The translations under genes and the position numbers were made by a program. DNA of 14,609 nt from Chloroflexi bacterium RBG_13_51_52. GTDB lineage: Bacteria; Chloroflexota; Dehalococcoidia; Dehalococcoidales; RBG-16-60-22. Numbering within the stretch: position 1 is the first letter of the stretch; each line of letters begins with the position of its first letter. The stretch covers positions 1-14,609 of the forward strand of contig MGMT01000065.1 in the NCBI GenBank assembly GCA_001796525.1, written 5' to 3'. The notes under the pieces were generated by a model. It searched no databases, was not told where the DNA came from, and saw only the letters and a list, made by a program, of their open reading frames with translations. Below are positions 1 through 6,857 of the stretch, piece by piece.

Positions 1-1
1 T

Positions 2-640
2 ACCATACCAGCCTGCGATTATAAACGGATATTCGATGGAAATAAAGGCCCGAACACCGGCGGTATGGGCAGCTACAGTCCGCCCGAGTTTTATAACAAC
101 GTGCTTGGCGATATTATCATGAAGACTATTATGGAACCGGTAATTCTCGCCATGGCGGATGAGGGGCGGCCTTACAAAGGCACGCTCTATGGCGGTCTGA
201 TGATTATTAATAAAGTGCCGAAGGTGATAGAATTTAACGCCCGTCTCGGGGACCCGGAGACGCAGGTAGTCCTTCCGCGTCTGAAGACCGACCTGCTGGA
301 AATTATACTGGCAGTAGTTGAAAATAGACTTGATAAAATAAAAATAGAATTCGATAATAATGCCTGCGTGGGTGTGGTCATGGCATCCGGCGGATACCCG
401 GGCAGCTATAAGACCGGCTTTCCGATTAGCGGCCTGGATGACCTGGATAAAGATATTATCGTGTTTCACGCCGGAACGAGGCTTAATCCGGAAGGCCAGA
501 TACTGACCAGTGGTGGACGCGTATTAACCGTGGTAGCAACGGGGAAAAACCTGGCGGAAGCCCGCAAAAAGGTTTACCAAAACATTAGCAGGATTAACTT
601 TGAAGAGTGTTATTATAGAAAAGATATAGCAGCAGTTTAA
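2..640 (+). CDS. purD: Phosphoribosylamine-glycine ligase (GAR synthetase), C-terminal part
   Basis: The 3' part of purD, cut by the left edge; the frame is open from base 2. GAR synthetase joins glycine to 5-phosphoribosylamine using ATP, the second step of de novo purine synthesis, in the cytoplasm. The visible part begins with the ATP-grasp stretch GNKGPNTGGMGSYSPP (nt 38-85). EFNARLGDPETQV follows at nt 230-268; this is the metal and ATP-binding signature near the end of the ATP-grasp domain. The remaining part, about 120 residues, is the C-terminal GARS domain with GVVMASGGYPGSYKTG. The gene ends with TAA only 24 nt before the purE ATG, so the two are very likely co-transcribed. Nothing looks broken. 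The N-terminal domain lies outside the window. Confidence 0.95.
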   Translation, partial: TIPACDYKRIFDGNKGPNTGGMGSYSPPEFYNNVLGDIIMKTIMEPVILAMADEGRPYKGTLYGGLMIINKVPKVIEFNARLGDPETQVVLPRLKTDLLEIILAVVENRLDKIKIEFDNNACVGVVMASGGYPGSYKTGFPISGLDDLDKDIIVFHAGTRLNPEGQILTSGGRVLTVVATGKNLAEARKKVYQNISRINFEECYYRKDIAAV

Positions 641-664
641 TAATTGTTAAGAGAGGTACTTGTT

Positions 665-1120
665 ATGCCCTTAGTAGGCGTGGTGATGGGGTCAAAATCA
701 GACTCTGAAGTGATGCAAGCGGCGCTGGACGTTCTTGCCAGTCTGGGCATCGAGCACGAAGTGAATATTATATCGGCCCACCGCACCCCGGAAAAAGCCA
801 GGGAATACGCCCGGTCCGCCCGGGAACACGGCATCGAGGTTATCATTGCCGCGGCGGGAATGGCGGCGCATTTGCCCGGCGTGCTGGCTAGCTGGACTAC
901 CCTGCCGGTTATCGGCGTGCCCATGGCTAACGGCGAACTTAAAGGGGTGGATGCCCTTTATTCCATCGTGCAAATGCCGGCCGGCATACCGGTAGCCTGT
1001 ATGGCGATAGGCAGCACGGGAGCGAAAAATGCCGCTTACCTTGCCGCCGAGATTCTCGGGTTGAAACATGATACAATTAGGCGGGCATACGAAAAGTACC
1101 GCAGCGAACTGCAAAAATAA
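665..1120 (+). CDS. purE: N5-carboxyaminoimidazole ribonucleotide mutase, PurE class I
   Basis: Encodes 151 residues, the usual size for class I PurE, which moves the carboxyl group of N5-CAIR to C4 to form CAIR in purine synthesis. Visible motifs are GVVMGSKSDSEVM (residues 5-17), SAHRTPEKA with the catalytic His (about 38-46), and the GMAAHLPGV loop (about 65-73), followed by PVIGVPM. I chose ATG at 665 because a good ribosome-binding site, GAGAGG at 651-656, lies 8 nt upstream and the protein then starts at the conserved beta strand. An upstream in-frame TTG at 644 would add seven non-conserved residues and lacks a site. Class I PurE normally works with PurK; purK is not in this window. 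Confidence 0.95.
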   Translation: MPLVGVVMGSKSDSEVMQAALDVLASLGIEHEVNIISAHRTPEKAREYARSAREHGIEVIIAAAGMAAHLPGVLASWTTLPVIGVPMANGELKGVDALYSIVQMPAGIPVACMAIGSTGAKNAAYLAAEILGLKHDTIRRAYEKYRSELQK

Positions 1121-1186
1121 AGTTGGTGAAAAATATCCGAACCGGACACATGCCACTTTAATAACCTGAAAACGAAGGAGAGCGTC

Positions 1187-2521
1187 ATGATTGAACGGTA
1201 TTCCCGACCTGAAATGAAAAAGGTATGGTCAGACGAGAATAAGTTCAGCAAATGGCTAGACGTGGAAATAGCCGTTTGCGATGCCTGGGCAGAGGTCGGA
1301 GCCATTCCGCGTAAGGCTATTCCCAAGATAAAAATGGCCAAATGCAACATCAAACGCATGGAAGAAATCCTCAAGGAAACACGACATGATATGACCGCGT
1401 TCCTTGGTTCGGTTGCCGAAAGTATCGGGGAAGAATCACGCTATATCCACCTCGGGCTTACGTCTTCCGATGTTATAGATACAGCTACCAGCCTGCAGCT
1501 GGTCGAGGCAGCCAACATCCTGATTCGGGATATTAAAGAGCTTACAGCCGTCCTGGCACAAAGGGCAATCGAGCATAAATATACTATAATGATCGGCCGA
1601 ACGCACGGCATACACGCCGAGCCCATTTCTTTCGGGTTAAAAATGGCATTGTGGTTGGAAGAGATGAGACGCAATCTGAACCGTCTTTCCGAAGCCAAAA
1701 AAGTAATCTCTATAGGCAAGATATCGGGAGCAGTCGGTACCTACGCTACGGTAACCCCCGAAGTTGAACAGAAAGCCTGCCATAAGCTCGGGCTAGAACC
1801 CGCCCCGATATCGAACCAGGTCCTACAGCGCGATCGCCATGCCCAGTTCGTTACCACCCTGGCAATTATGGCCGGTTCGCTGGAGAAGTTCGCCACGGAA
1901 ATCAGGGCTCTCCAAAAAACCGAGGTCCATGAGGTAGAAGAGCCTTTCGGGGTCGGTCAGACCGGCTCGTCTGCCATGCCTCATAAGCGCAATCCAGAAC
2001 TCTCGGAAAGGGTATGCGGACTGGCGCGTCTGGTGCGCGGCTATGCGATGACATCGTTGGAAAATATGGCTTTATGGCACGAGCGTGATATCAGCAACTC
2101 CTCCAATGAACGCATCACCCTGCCAGATTCTTGCCTTGTAATGGACTATATACTGGCGCTTTTCGCTTCGGTCATGAGGCGGTTGCAGGTTTTCCCGCAC
2201 CGCATGAAGAAGAACCTCGAACTGACGCGGGGTCTGGTATTCTCGCAGAGAGTCATGCTGGCTCTCATCGATAAAGGCTTGAGTCGACAAAAAGCCTATG
2301 AAATCGTGCAGAGAAATGCATCGAAATCCTGGAAAGGCAACAAGAATTTCTTGACTCTGGTAAAAGCCGATACTGAAGTTACCGGTGTCCTGTCAACCGA
2401 AGAACTGGAAAAGATATTTGATTACAAATTCTATCTCCAGCACGTTGACGATATTTTCTTGAAGTTAGGATTGACCAAGAGTCAGTGGCGGGGAAGCATT
2501 CCCGATATCGTGGAATTGTAG
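1187..2521 (+). CDS. purB: Adenylosuccinate lyase
   Basis: Encodes 444 residues, typical for the bacterial enzyme. It cleaves fumarate from SAICAR and from adenylosuccinate, so it acts twice in AMP synthesis. The fumarase/aspartase superfamily signature TGSSAMPHKRNPE is at residues 259-271; it forms the mobile catalytic loop with the serine that acts as base. Other conserved parts are RHDMTAFL (66-73), HLGLTSSDVIDTA (88-100) and GRTHGIHAEP (137-146), which holds the catalytic histidine region. The C-terminal ADSL domain follows to the end. The ATG is preceded by AAGGAG at 1175-1180, 6 nt away. It sits 66 nt after purE and 58 nt before purC, so it is part of the same run. Confidence 0.96.
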   Translation: MIERYSRPEMKKVWSDENKFSKWLDVEIAVCDAWAEVGAIPRKAIPKIKMAKCNIKRMEEILKETRHDMTAFLGSVAESIGEESRYIHLGLTSSDVIDTATSLQLVEAANILIRDIKELTAVLAQRAIEHKYTIMIGRTHGIHAEPISFGLKMALWLEEMRRNLNRLSEAKKVISIGKISGAVGTYATVTPEVEQKACHKLGLEPAPISNQVLQRDRHAQFVTTLAIMAGSLEKFATEIRALQKTEVHEVEEPFGVGQTGSSAMPHKRNPELSERVCGLARLVRGYAMTSLENMALWHERDISNSSNERITLPDSCLVMDYILALFASVMRRLQVFPHRMKKNLELTRGLVFSQRVMLALIDKGLSRQKAYEIVQRNASKSWKGNKNFLTLVKADTEVTGVLSTEELEKIFDYKFYLQHVDDIFLKLGLTKSQWRGSIPDIVEL

Positions 2522-2579
2522 CCTGAAACCATATAGTCCCCCGGTATGATTGAGGAGATGTCAGGAGAGGTGATTATCG

Positions 2580-3509
2580 ATGGATGTTAATGAATTCCCC
2601 GTGTTGATGGAAACGCAACTGCCGCTGCCGGTATTCATCCGCGGCAAGGTACGCGATACTTATGACCTCGGCAGCCACCTGCTTATTGTAGCCACCGACC
2701 GCATATCAGCATTCGATGTCGTGTTGCCCAACGGAATTCCCCTCAAAGGGCATGTCTTGAACCGTCTCTCTTCTTTCTGGTTCCGGCGTACCGCAGAAAT
2801 TATACCCAATCACATGACCGAGGCAATCGATAATGTTCACAGTATCGATTCCTACCTGCCTGAAGAAAAGCGTTTTGCTTATCCCTCATATTTAAGAGGG
2901 CGTTCGATGATGGTAAAGAAGGTGAAACGCCTGCCGGTGGAATGCGTGGTACGCGGTTATATATCCGGTTCAGCATGGGTGGAATACAAGGAAAAGGGCA
3001 CAGTGTCAGGAAGAACTTTGCCACCCGGCTTACTGGAAAGCGAGGAGTTAAAAGAGCCTATATTTACACCGACCACTAAAGCCGAGACGGGCCATGATGA
3101 GCCTCTCACGAAAGAACAGATTATCAAGACATTCGGACTCCCGATAAGCCAGGAGATAGAAGCGAAAAGCCTGGCTTTATATACTTCCGCGCGAGAATAC
3201 GCTCTGACTAAAGGAATCATTATTGCCGACACCAAATTCGAGTTCGGTATCGATAATGGTAGGCTGATACTTATTGACGAAGCCCTCACGCCAGATTCAT
3301 CACGCTTCTGGGATGCTGCCAAATATAAAGCAGGACAATCTCAAGATTCGATGGATAAACAGCCTGTCCGCGACTTTCTTTCAGCATCCGGATGGAATAA
3401 ACAACCCCCCGCGCCACCCTTGCCTCCGGACGTTGTAAAAGCTGCATCTCAAGGATATATTGCAGCATACGAGAGGCTTACAGGCCGCAATCTGGCTATC
3501 CTCGAGTAA
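2580..3509 (+). CDS. purC: Phosphoribosylaminoimidazole-succinocarboxamide synthase (SAICAR synthetase), long form
   Basis: Encodes 309 residues. It joins aspartate to CAIR with ATP to give SAICAR, the substrate of PurB encoded just upstream. Motifs seen: GKVRDTYDLG (about 22-31, glycine-rich nucleotide loop), DRISAFDVVLPNGIPLKG (about 41-58), VECVVRGYISGSAWVEYK (about 120-137), ETGHDEPL (about 169-176), and IADTKFEFG plus LIDEALTPDSSRFW near residue 240. The length matches the roughly 300-residue form also found in yeast, not the 237-residue E. coli form. The ATG has a GGAGAGG site at 2564-2570. The stop codon lies 5 nt from the stop of the convergent hisB, and I see no terminator hairpin between them. 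Confidence 0.95.
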   Translation: MDVNEFPVLMETQLPLPVFIRGKVRDTYDLGSHLLIVATDRISAFDVVLPNGIPLKGHVLNRLSSFWFRRTAEIIPNHMTEAIDNVHSIDSYLPEEKRFAYPSYLRGRSMMVKKVKRLPVECVVRGYISGSAWVEYKEKGTVSGRTLPPGLLESEELKEPIFTPTTKAETGHDEPLTKEQIIKTFGLPISQEIEAKSLALYTSAREYALTKGIIIADTKFEFGIDNGRLILIDEALTPDSSRFWDAAKYKAGQSQDSMDKQPVRDFLSASGWNKQPPAPPLPPDVVKAASQGYIAAYERLTGRNLAILE

Positions 3510-3514
3510 TTGCA

Positions 3515-4291
3515 CTATCTTTCCAGATATTCTTTAGTGCTGGGCAACTCTCCGGCCAGACGCGCATCAATCCGCATAGCGGTATCCAGCGCCCTTCCCA
3601 GGGCTTTAAAAAGCGCTTCCGCCTTATGGTGGTCATTAGTACCATACACTATCGAAGCATGGAGATTCATCCTGGCTTCAATGGCAAACGATTCTAGGAA
3701 ATGCCGGACAAGGTCAGCGGGAAAGCCGGACATATCGTTGTTACTGAATTCAAGATTAAGCACCGAATAGCCCCTGCCACTGATATCTACCGCTACCGTT
3801 ACCAGCGTATCATCCATCGGCACGGATACATCAGCCATACGCACGATGCCGCGTTTTTCTCCCAGAGCCTCCCCGAATGCCCTGCCCAAACAAATTGCGA
3901 CGTCCTCTACCACATGATGAATATCGTCACCGTTAGCATTTAGCTTTATGTCAAATAATCCGTGTTTAGCCATTTGTGATAACAGGTGGTCGAACATTTT
4001 TATACCGGTATTAACCGCCCAGTCACCTTGACCATCCAGTTTCAATTCAAGACTGACATTGGTCTCTTTGGTATCTCTCTTGACGTTAGCCTTTCTGCCT
4101 TCTTCTACTAAAGAATTTAGTAATTCCATAGCACCCTTGAGAAAGGTACCGCCTATGGGAATTTTCCCGGTACGCGTTCTCTGGTAAAGGGGGCGGCTGC
4201 AGCCTATTTTCTCCGCCATCTGCTGGTCAGAGTAACCTTTATCTTTCTGTAATTGGACTATTTTTTTTAATACAGTTTCCGCCGATTCCAT
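3515..4291 (-). CDS. hisB: Helix-turn-helix domain fused to imidazoleglycerol-phosphate dehydratase
   Basis: Encodes 258 residues, about 60 more than a plain IGPD. Residues 67-258 are a full dehydratase that removes water from imidazoleglycerol phosphate in histidine synthesis. Manganese-ligand motifs are present: ETNVS (E76), FDHLL (H102), HHVVED (H125, H126, E129), H211, and HHKAEA (H221, H222, E225). The loop before HHVVED is short (GDDIHH, where the common form is GDLxxDDHH). Residues 5-58 look like a Cro/C1-type helix-turn-helix: LKKIVQLQKDKGYSDQQMAEKIGCS, then a recognition-type helix starting RPLYQRTRTGK. ATG at 4291 is supported by AAGGGG at 4299-4304, 7 nt upstream, and by a consensus promoter. 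An internal ATG (M55, 4127-4129) with a poor site could make IGPD alone. The fusion and motifs are read directly; DNA binding is inference. Confidence 0.9.
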   Translation of the reverse strand: MESAETVLKKIVQLQKDKGYSDQQMAEKIGCSRPLYQRTRTGKIPIGGTFLKGAMELLNSLVEEGRKANVKRDTKETNVSLELKLDGQGDWAVNTGIKMFDHLLSQMAKHGLFDIKLNANGDDIHHVVEDVAICLGRAFGEALGEKRGIVRMADVSVPMDDTLVTVAVDISGRGYSVLNLEFSNNDMSGFPADLVRHFLESFAIEARMNLHASIVYGTNDHHKAEALFKALGRALDTAMRIDARLAGELPSTKEYLER

Positions 4292-4317
4292 GATATTTCC
4301 CCTTGTAAAGTCATAAG

Positions 4318-4411
4318 TGTTATAGTTAACTGTTATATATTATAACATATTAATCGTATTTGTCAATAGATATATTAACATTTTATGTTATCATTTATAA
4401 CATGTATGTTA
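4318..4411. repeat. Cluster of TGTTA/TAACA half-sites forming four palindromes (putative operators)
   Basis: Within 94 bp of the hisC-hisB gap the core TGTTA occurs at 4318, 4331, 4386 and 4407, and its complement TAACA at 4343, 4376 and 4398. They form perfect inverted repeats: TGTTATA-tat-TATAACA (4331-4347), TAACAT-ttt-ATGTTA (4376-4390), ATGTTAT-cattt-ATAACAT (4385-4403) and TAACAT-gt-ATGTTA (4398-4411). The first covers the -10 box of the hisB promoter; the others lie upstream of its -35. Operator function is inferred. The obvious candidate ligand is the helix-turn-helix at the start of the HisB protein. The region is AT-rich, so some matches may be chance. Confidence 0.6.
4339..4366 (-). 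promoter_or_regulatory. Consensus sigma70-type promoter for hisB
   Basis: On the minus strand there is TTGACA (4366-4361), a 16-bp spacer and TATAAT (4344-4339). Both hexamers are perfect. Transcription would start near 4332, giving a leader of about 40 nt that carries the AAGGGG ribosome-binding site. This gives hisB its own promoter, separate from that of hisZGDC. The -10 box is inside the palindrome 4331-4347, so a bound protein would block polymerase. Confidence 0.8.
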
Positions 4412-4472
4412 ATACAGGTATTACACGGTATCCATTGAATAGCGCGGTGAGAAATACTATCGATGCAAGGCT

Positions 4473-5561
4473 TTAAAGCTCACGGAGGGCGTCAATCAAA
4501 GCTTCGGTATGTCCCGGCTTGCCAACACTGATACGGATGCTGTTCTTTAAAAGCGGGTTATCGAAGTAGCGCACCAGGACACCTTTTTTCTGGAGTTTCA
4601 GATGGAGTTCGCCGGCACTGCCCTTTAAGACGGCACAATAAATAAAGTTAGCCCGGGAAGGATAAGGCTTAAGCCAGGATATCTTTCTCAACTCATTAAA
4701 CAGCCTGACTCTTTCTTCAATGATAGCTTTTACCCTGCCCTGCAGATAATCGAGGTCGGCGAATGACTCTTTAACGGCAATCTCAGCGGCGACGCTAACG
4801 TTATGAGGTATCTTAATAACCATCATGTAAGCGGCAACCGCGGGCGGAAAAACGCCGTAGCCGATTCTCAACCCGGCCAGACCTGCCCATTTGCTGAAAG
4901 AACGCAGTACAATCAAATTCTGGTACTTTCTCGTACACGGCATGACCGTTTCGCCGCTGAACTCATAATAAGCCTCGTCAACGACAACGGGTAAACCAGT
5001 CTCGATGATTTCAATGATATCCTTTAGCGGTATAACGTTCCCGGTGGGATTATTGGGTGTGGCTAGAAATATTATCTTCGTCCTGGAGGTGATGGCCGAT
5101 ATTATCCCCTTAACATCAATGGCAAAATTATCGTCCCGGTTAATGTTGACCACCGTGCCACCGCATATCTCCGTGCTGAACCGATAAATATCGAACGTGG
5201 GCACGCTGTTAATCACTTCATCGCCGGGGCCGACGAACAATCGTACGATATAATCAATCAGGGTATTGCTGCCGTGACCTGCCACGATAGATTCGATGGG
5301 AACGCTAGCGTAACCCGCCAGCATTTTACGTAGCTCCTGCTGGCCGTCATCAGGGTAAATATTGAAGTGCTGACATTCAGCCAGCGCCTTGAGCACCCGA
5401 GGGGAACAGCCGTAGGGGTTCTCGTTGGCATTCATCTTTACTATATCGTCCAGAGAAACGTCAACCTTGCCCTCAAGCGTATCCGGAGAGGTGCTGGCGC
5501 TATAGCCGGTAAAACCTTTCAGGTGGGGACGTATCAATTTTTCTATTCCGTCATCAGCCAC
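4473..5561 (-). CDS. hisC: Histidinol-phosphate aminotransferase
   Basis: Encodes 362 residues, a normal length. This PLP enzyme of fold type I transfers an amino group from glutamate to imidazoleacetol phosphate in histidine synthesis. Seen motifs: NANENPYG (residues 44-51), GHGSNTLIDY (95-104), ATPNNPTG (167-174), DEAYYEF (195-201) and the PLP-lysine site SFSKWAGLAGLRIGYG with K224. The start is GTG at 5561, directly after the hisD stop codon. AGGGAGG, 8 nt upstream inside hisD, supports it. The contiguous arrangement points to co-transcription and translational coupling. A 181-bp gap follows before hisB, and I see no terminator after hisC. Confidence 0.95.
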   Translation of the reverse strand: MADDGIEKLIRPHLKGFTGYSASTSPDTLEGKVDVSLDDIVKMNANENPYGCSPRVLKALAECQHFNIYPDDGQQELRKMLAGYASVPIESIVAGHGSNTLIDYIVRLFVGPGDEVINSVPTFDIYRFSTEICGGTVVNINRDDNFAIDVKGIISAITSRTKIIFLATPNNPTGNVIPLKDIIEIIETGLPVVVDEAYYEFSGETVMPCTRKYQNLIVLRSFSKWAGLAGLRIGYGVFPPAVAAYMMVIKIPHNVSVAAEIAVKESFADLDYLQGRVKAIIEERVRLFNELRKISWLKPYPSRANFIYCAVLKGSAGELHLKLQKKGVLVRYFDNPLLKNSIRISVGKPGHTEALIDALREL

Positions 5562-6857
5562 TTACTTGCCTCCCTGTCCTTTGTCCTCAAGGCGTTTTTC
5601 CACGGCGCGGGCGTGGGCATCGAGTCCCTCCGCCCTGGCGATAACCGAGGCAGCTTTACCAAGTTGTATCAAGTCCTTTTTATCTGTTTTTACGATATTG
5701 ATAAGCTTAACGAAGTCGAGAATATTGAGGGGCGAACCGAAACGCGCTGTACCTCCCGTGGGCAATACATGGCTCGGTCCAGCCACATAATCAACCAGAG
5801 CCTCGATAGAGTTCTCTCCTACGAAGAGACACCCGGCGTTGCGCACTTTATCGACATAGGATGCCGCGTTTTTCACCACCAGGCAAAGGTGCTCCGGTGC
5901 ATTGAGATTAGCCAGTTCGATTGCCTCATCCACGCTATCAACTACGGCTATAAATCCCCGCTTTTCTAAAGCCTCCACGATGATATCCCGGCGCTTTAAA
6001 GACTTGAGCTGCTTTTCAATTTCAAGATTGACGGTGTCAGCAAACTTACGAGACATCGTTATTAGTATTGCCGAAGCCAGCGAGCCGTGCTCCGCCTGCG
6101 CCAGCAGGTCGGCAGCAATATAAGACGCATCAGCCGTTTCATCGGCGATGATAATCACCTCGCTGGGCCCGTAAAGCCCATCGATGCCGACCGTCCCATA
6201 GACCATCTTTTTAGCCAGGGTTACATAGATGTTGCCGGGTCCGCAGATTTTATCTACCGCAGGAACCGTTTCAGTGCCATACGCCAGAGCGGCAATAGCC
6301 TGGGCGCCGCCTACCAAGAAGATGCGGTCGACTTCAGCGATTTTTGCTGCCGCTAATGTTATAGGCGAGACCTTGCCGTTCTTCTGCGGCGGCGTGACCA
6401 GTATAATCTCTTTCACTCCGGCCGCCCGCGCTGGAACAGCCGTCATGAGTAAAGACGAGGGCAGTGGCGCGGAAAAACCTGGCACATAAACACCAACCTT
6501 TTCCAGCGGGCGTATCAGCCAGCCCAGCTTCGACTTGGTGTTTTCTTTCAAGAGCAGCCGTTTCTGTTCCAGGTGATAAGAGGATATACGTTCGACAGCC
6601 AGTTTCATAGCGGAGATAAGCTCTTTATCCGTCTCGCGATAGGCTTGATTTACCTGCTTCCGTTCTACTTCCAGTGCAGCCAGTTTTACGCCGTCTAACT
6701 TTTGCGTATATTCGAAGAGAGCCGCATCGCCGCGCCGGCGTACATCATCAATGATTTGCCGGAGAGCCTGCTCGCGCTCGCTATCGTCCCCCGAAACCGG
6801 CACTGACTGCCGGTATAGTAACGGTCTGGCTTTATCAAAGCCTTCTACAATTTTCAT
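5562..6857 (-). CDS. hisD: Histidinol dehydrogenase
   Basis: Encodes 431 residues, the usual size. It oxidises L-histidinol to L-histidine in two NAD-dependent steps with a bound zinc, the last reactions of the pathway. Residues matching the known zinc ligands are all present: Q254 and H257 in AQAEHG, D356 in EALVDYVAG, and H415 in LDAHARA. The catalytic pair is E322 and H323 in NAPEHL. GPGNIYV, GPSEVIIIAD and GPSHVLPTGGTARFGSPL are also intact. The ATG follows the hisG stop codon with no gap, and AGGAAA lies about 8 nt upstream within hisG. Confidence 0.96.
   Translation of the reverse strand: MKIVEGFDKARPLLYRQSVPVSGDDSEREQALRQIIDDVRRRGDAALFEYTQKLDGVKLAALEVERKQVNQAYRETDKELISAMKLAVERISSYHLEQKRLLLKENTKSKLGWLIRPLEKVGVYVPGFSAPLPSSLLMTAVPARAAGVKEIILVTPPQKNGKVSPITLAAAKIAEVDRIFLVGGAQAIAALAYGTETVPAVDKICGPGNIYVTLAKKMVYGTVGIDGLYGPSEVIIIADETADASYIAADLLAQAEHGSLASAILITMSRKFADTVNLEIEKQLKSLKRRDIIVEALEKRGFIAVVDSVDEAIELANLNAPEHLCLVVKNAASYVDKVRNAGCLFVGENSIEALVDYVAGPSHVLPTGGTARFGSPLNILDFVKLINIVKTDKKDLIQLGKAASVIARAEGLDAHARAVEKRLEDKGQGGK

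Noticed and set aside
644..664. TTG start for purE
   Set aside because: It would add seven non-conserved residues; the ATG at 665 has a ribosome-binding site at the right distance.
698..1156. Long open frame on the minus strand opposite purE
   Set aside because: It lies wholly against a clear purE with all family motifs; the translation has no recognisable domain and no ribosome-binding site was found.
4260..4268. Run of eight T on the plus strand as a terminator for purC or as a slippage site in hisB
   Set aside because: It is 750 bp past purC and has no preceding hairpin. It encodes KK in codons 9-10 of hisB, and the frame is already intact without slippage.
4412..4472. Terminator after hisC
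   Set aside because: I found no hairpin with a U-run on the minus strand in this stretch.
5367..5969. 200-codon plus-strand frame across the hisC-hisD junction
   Set aside because: Antisense to two well-supported enzymes with intact catalytic residues; it appears to be a codon-usage shadow.
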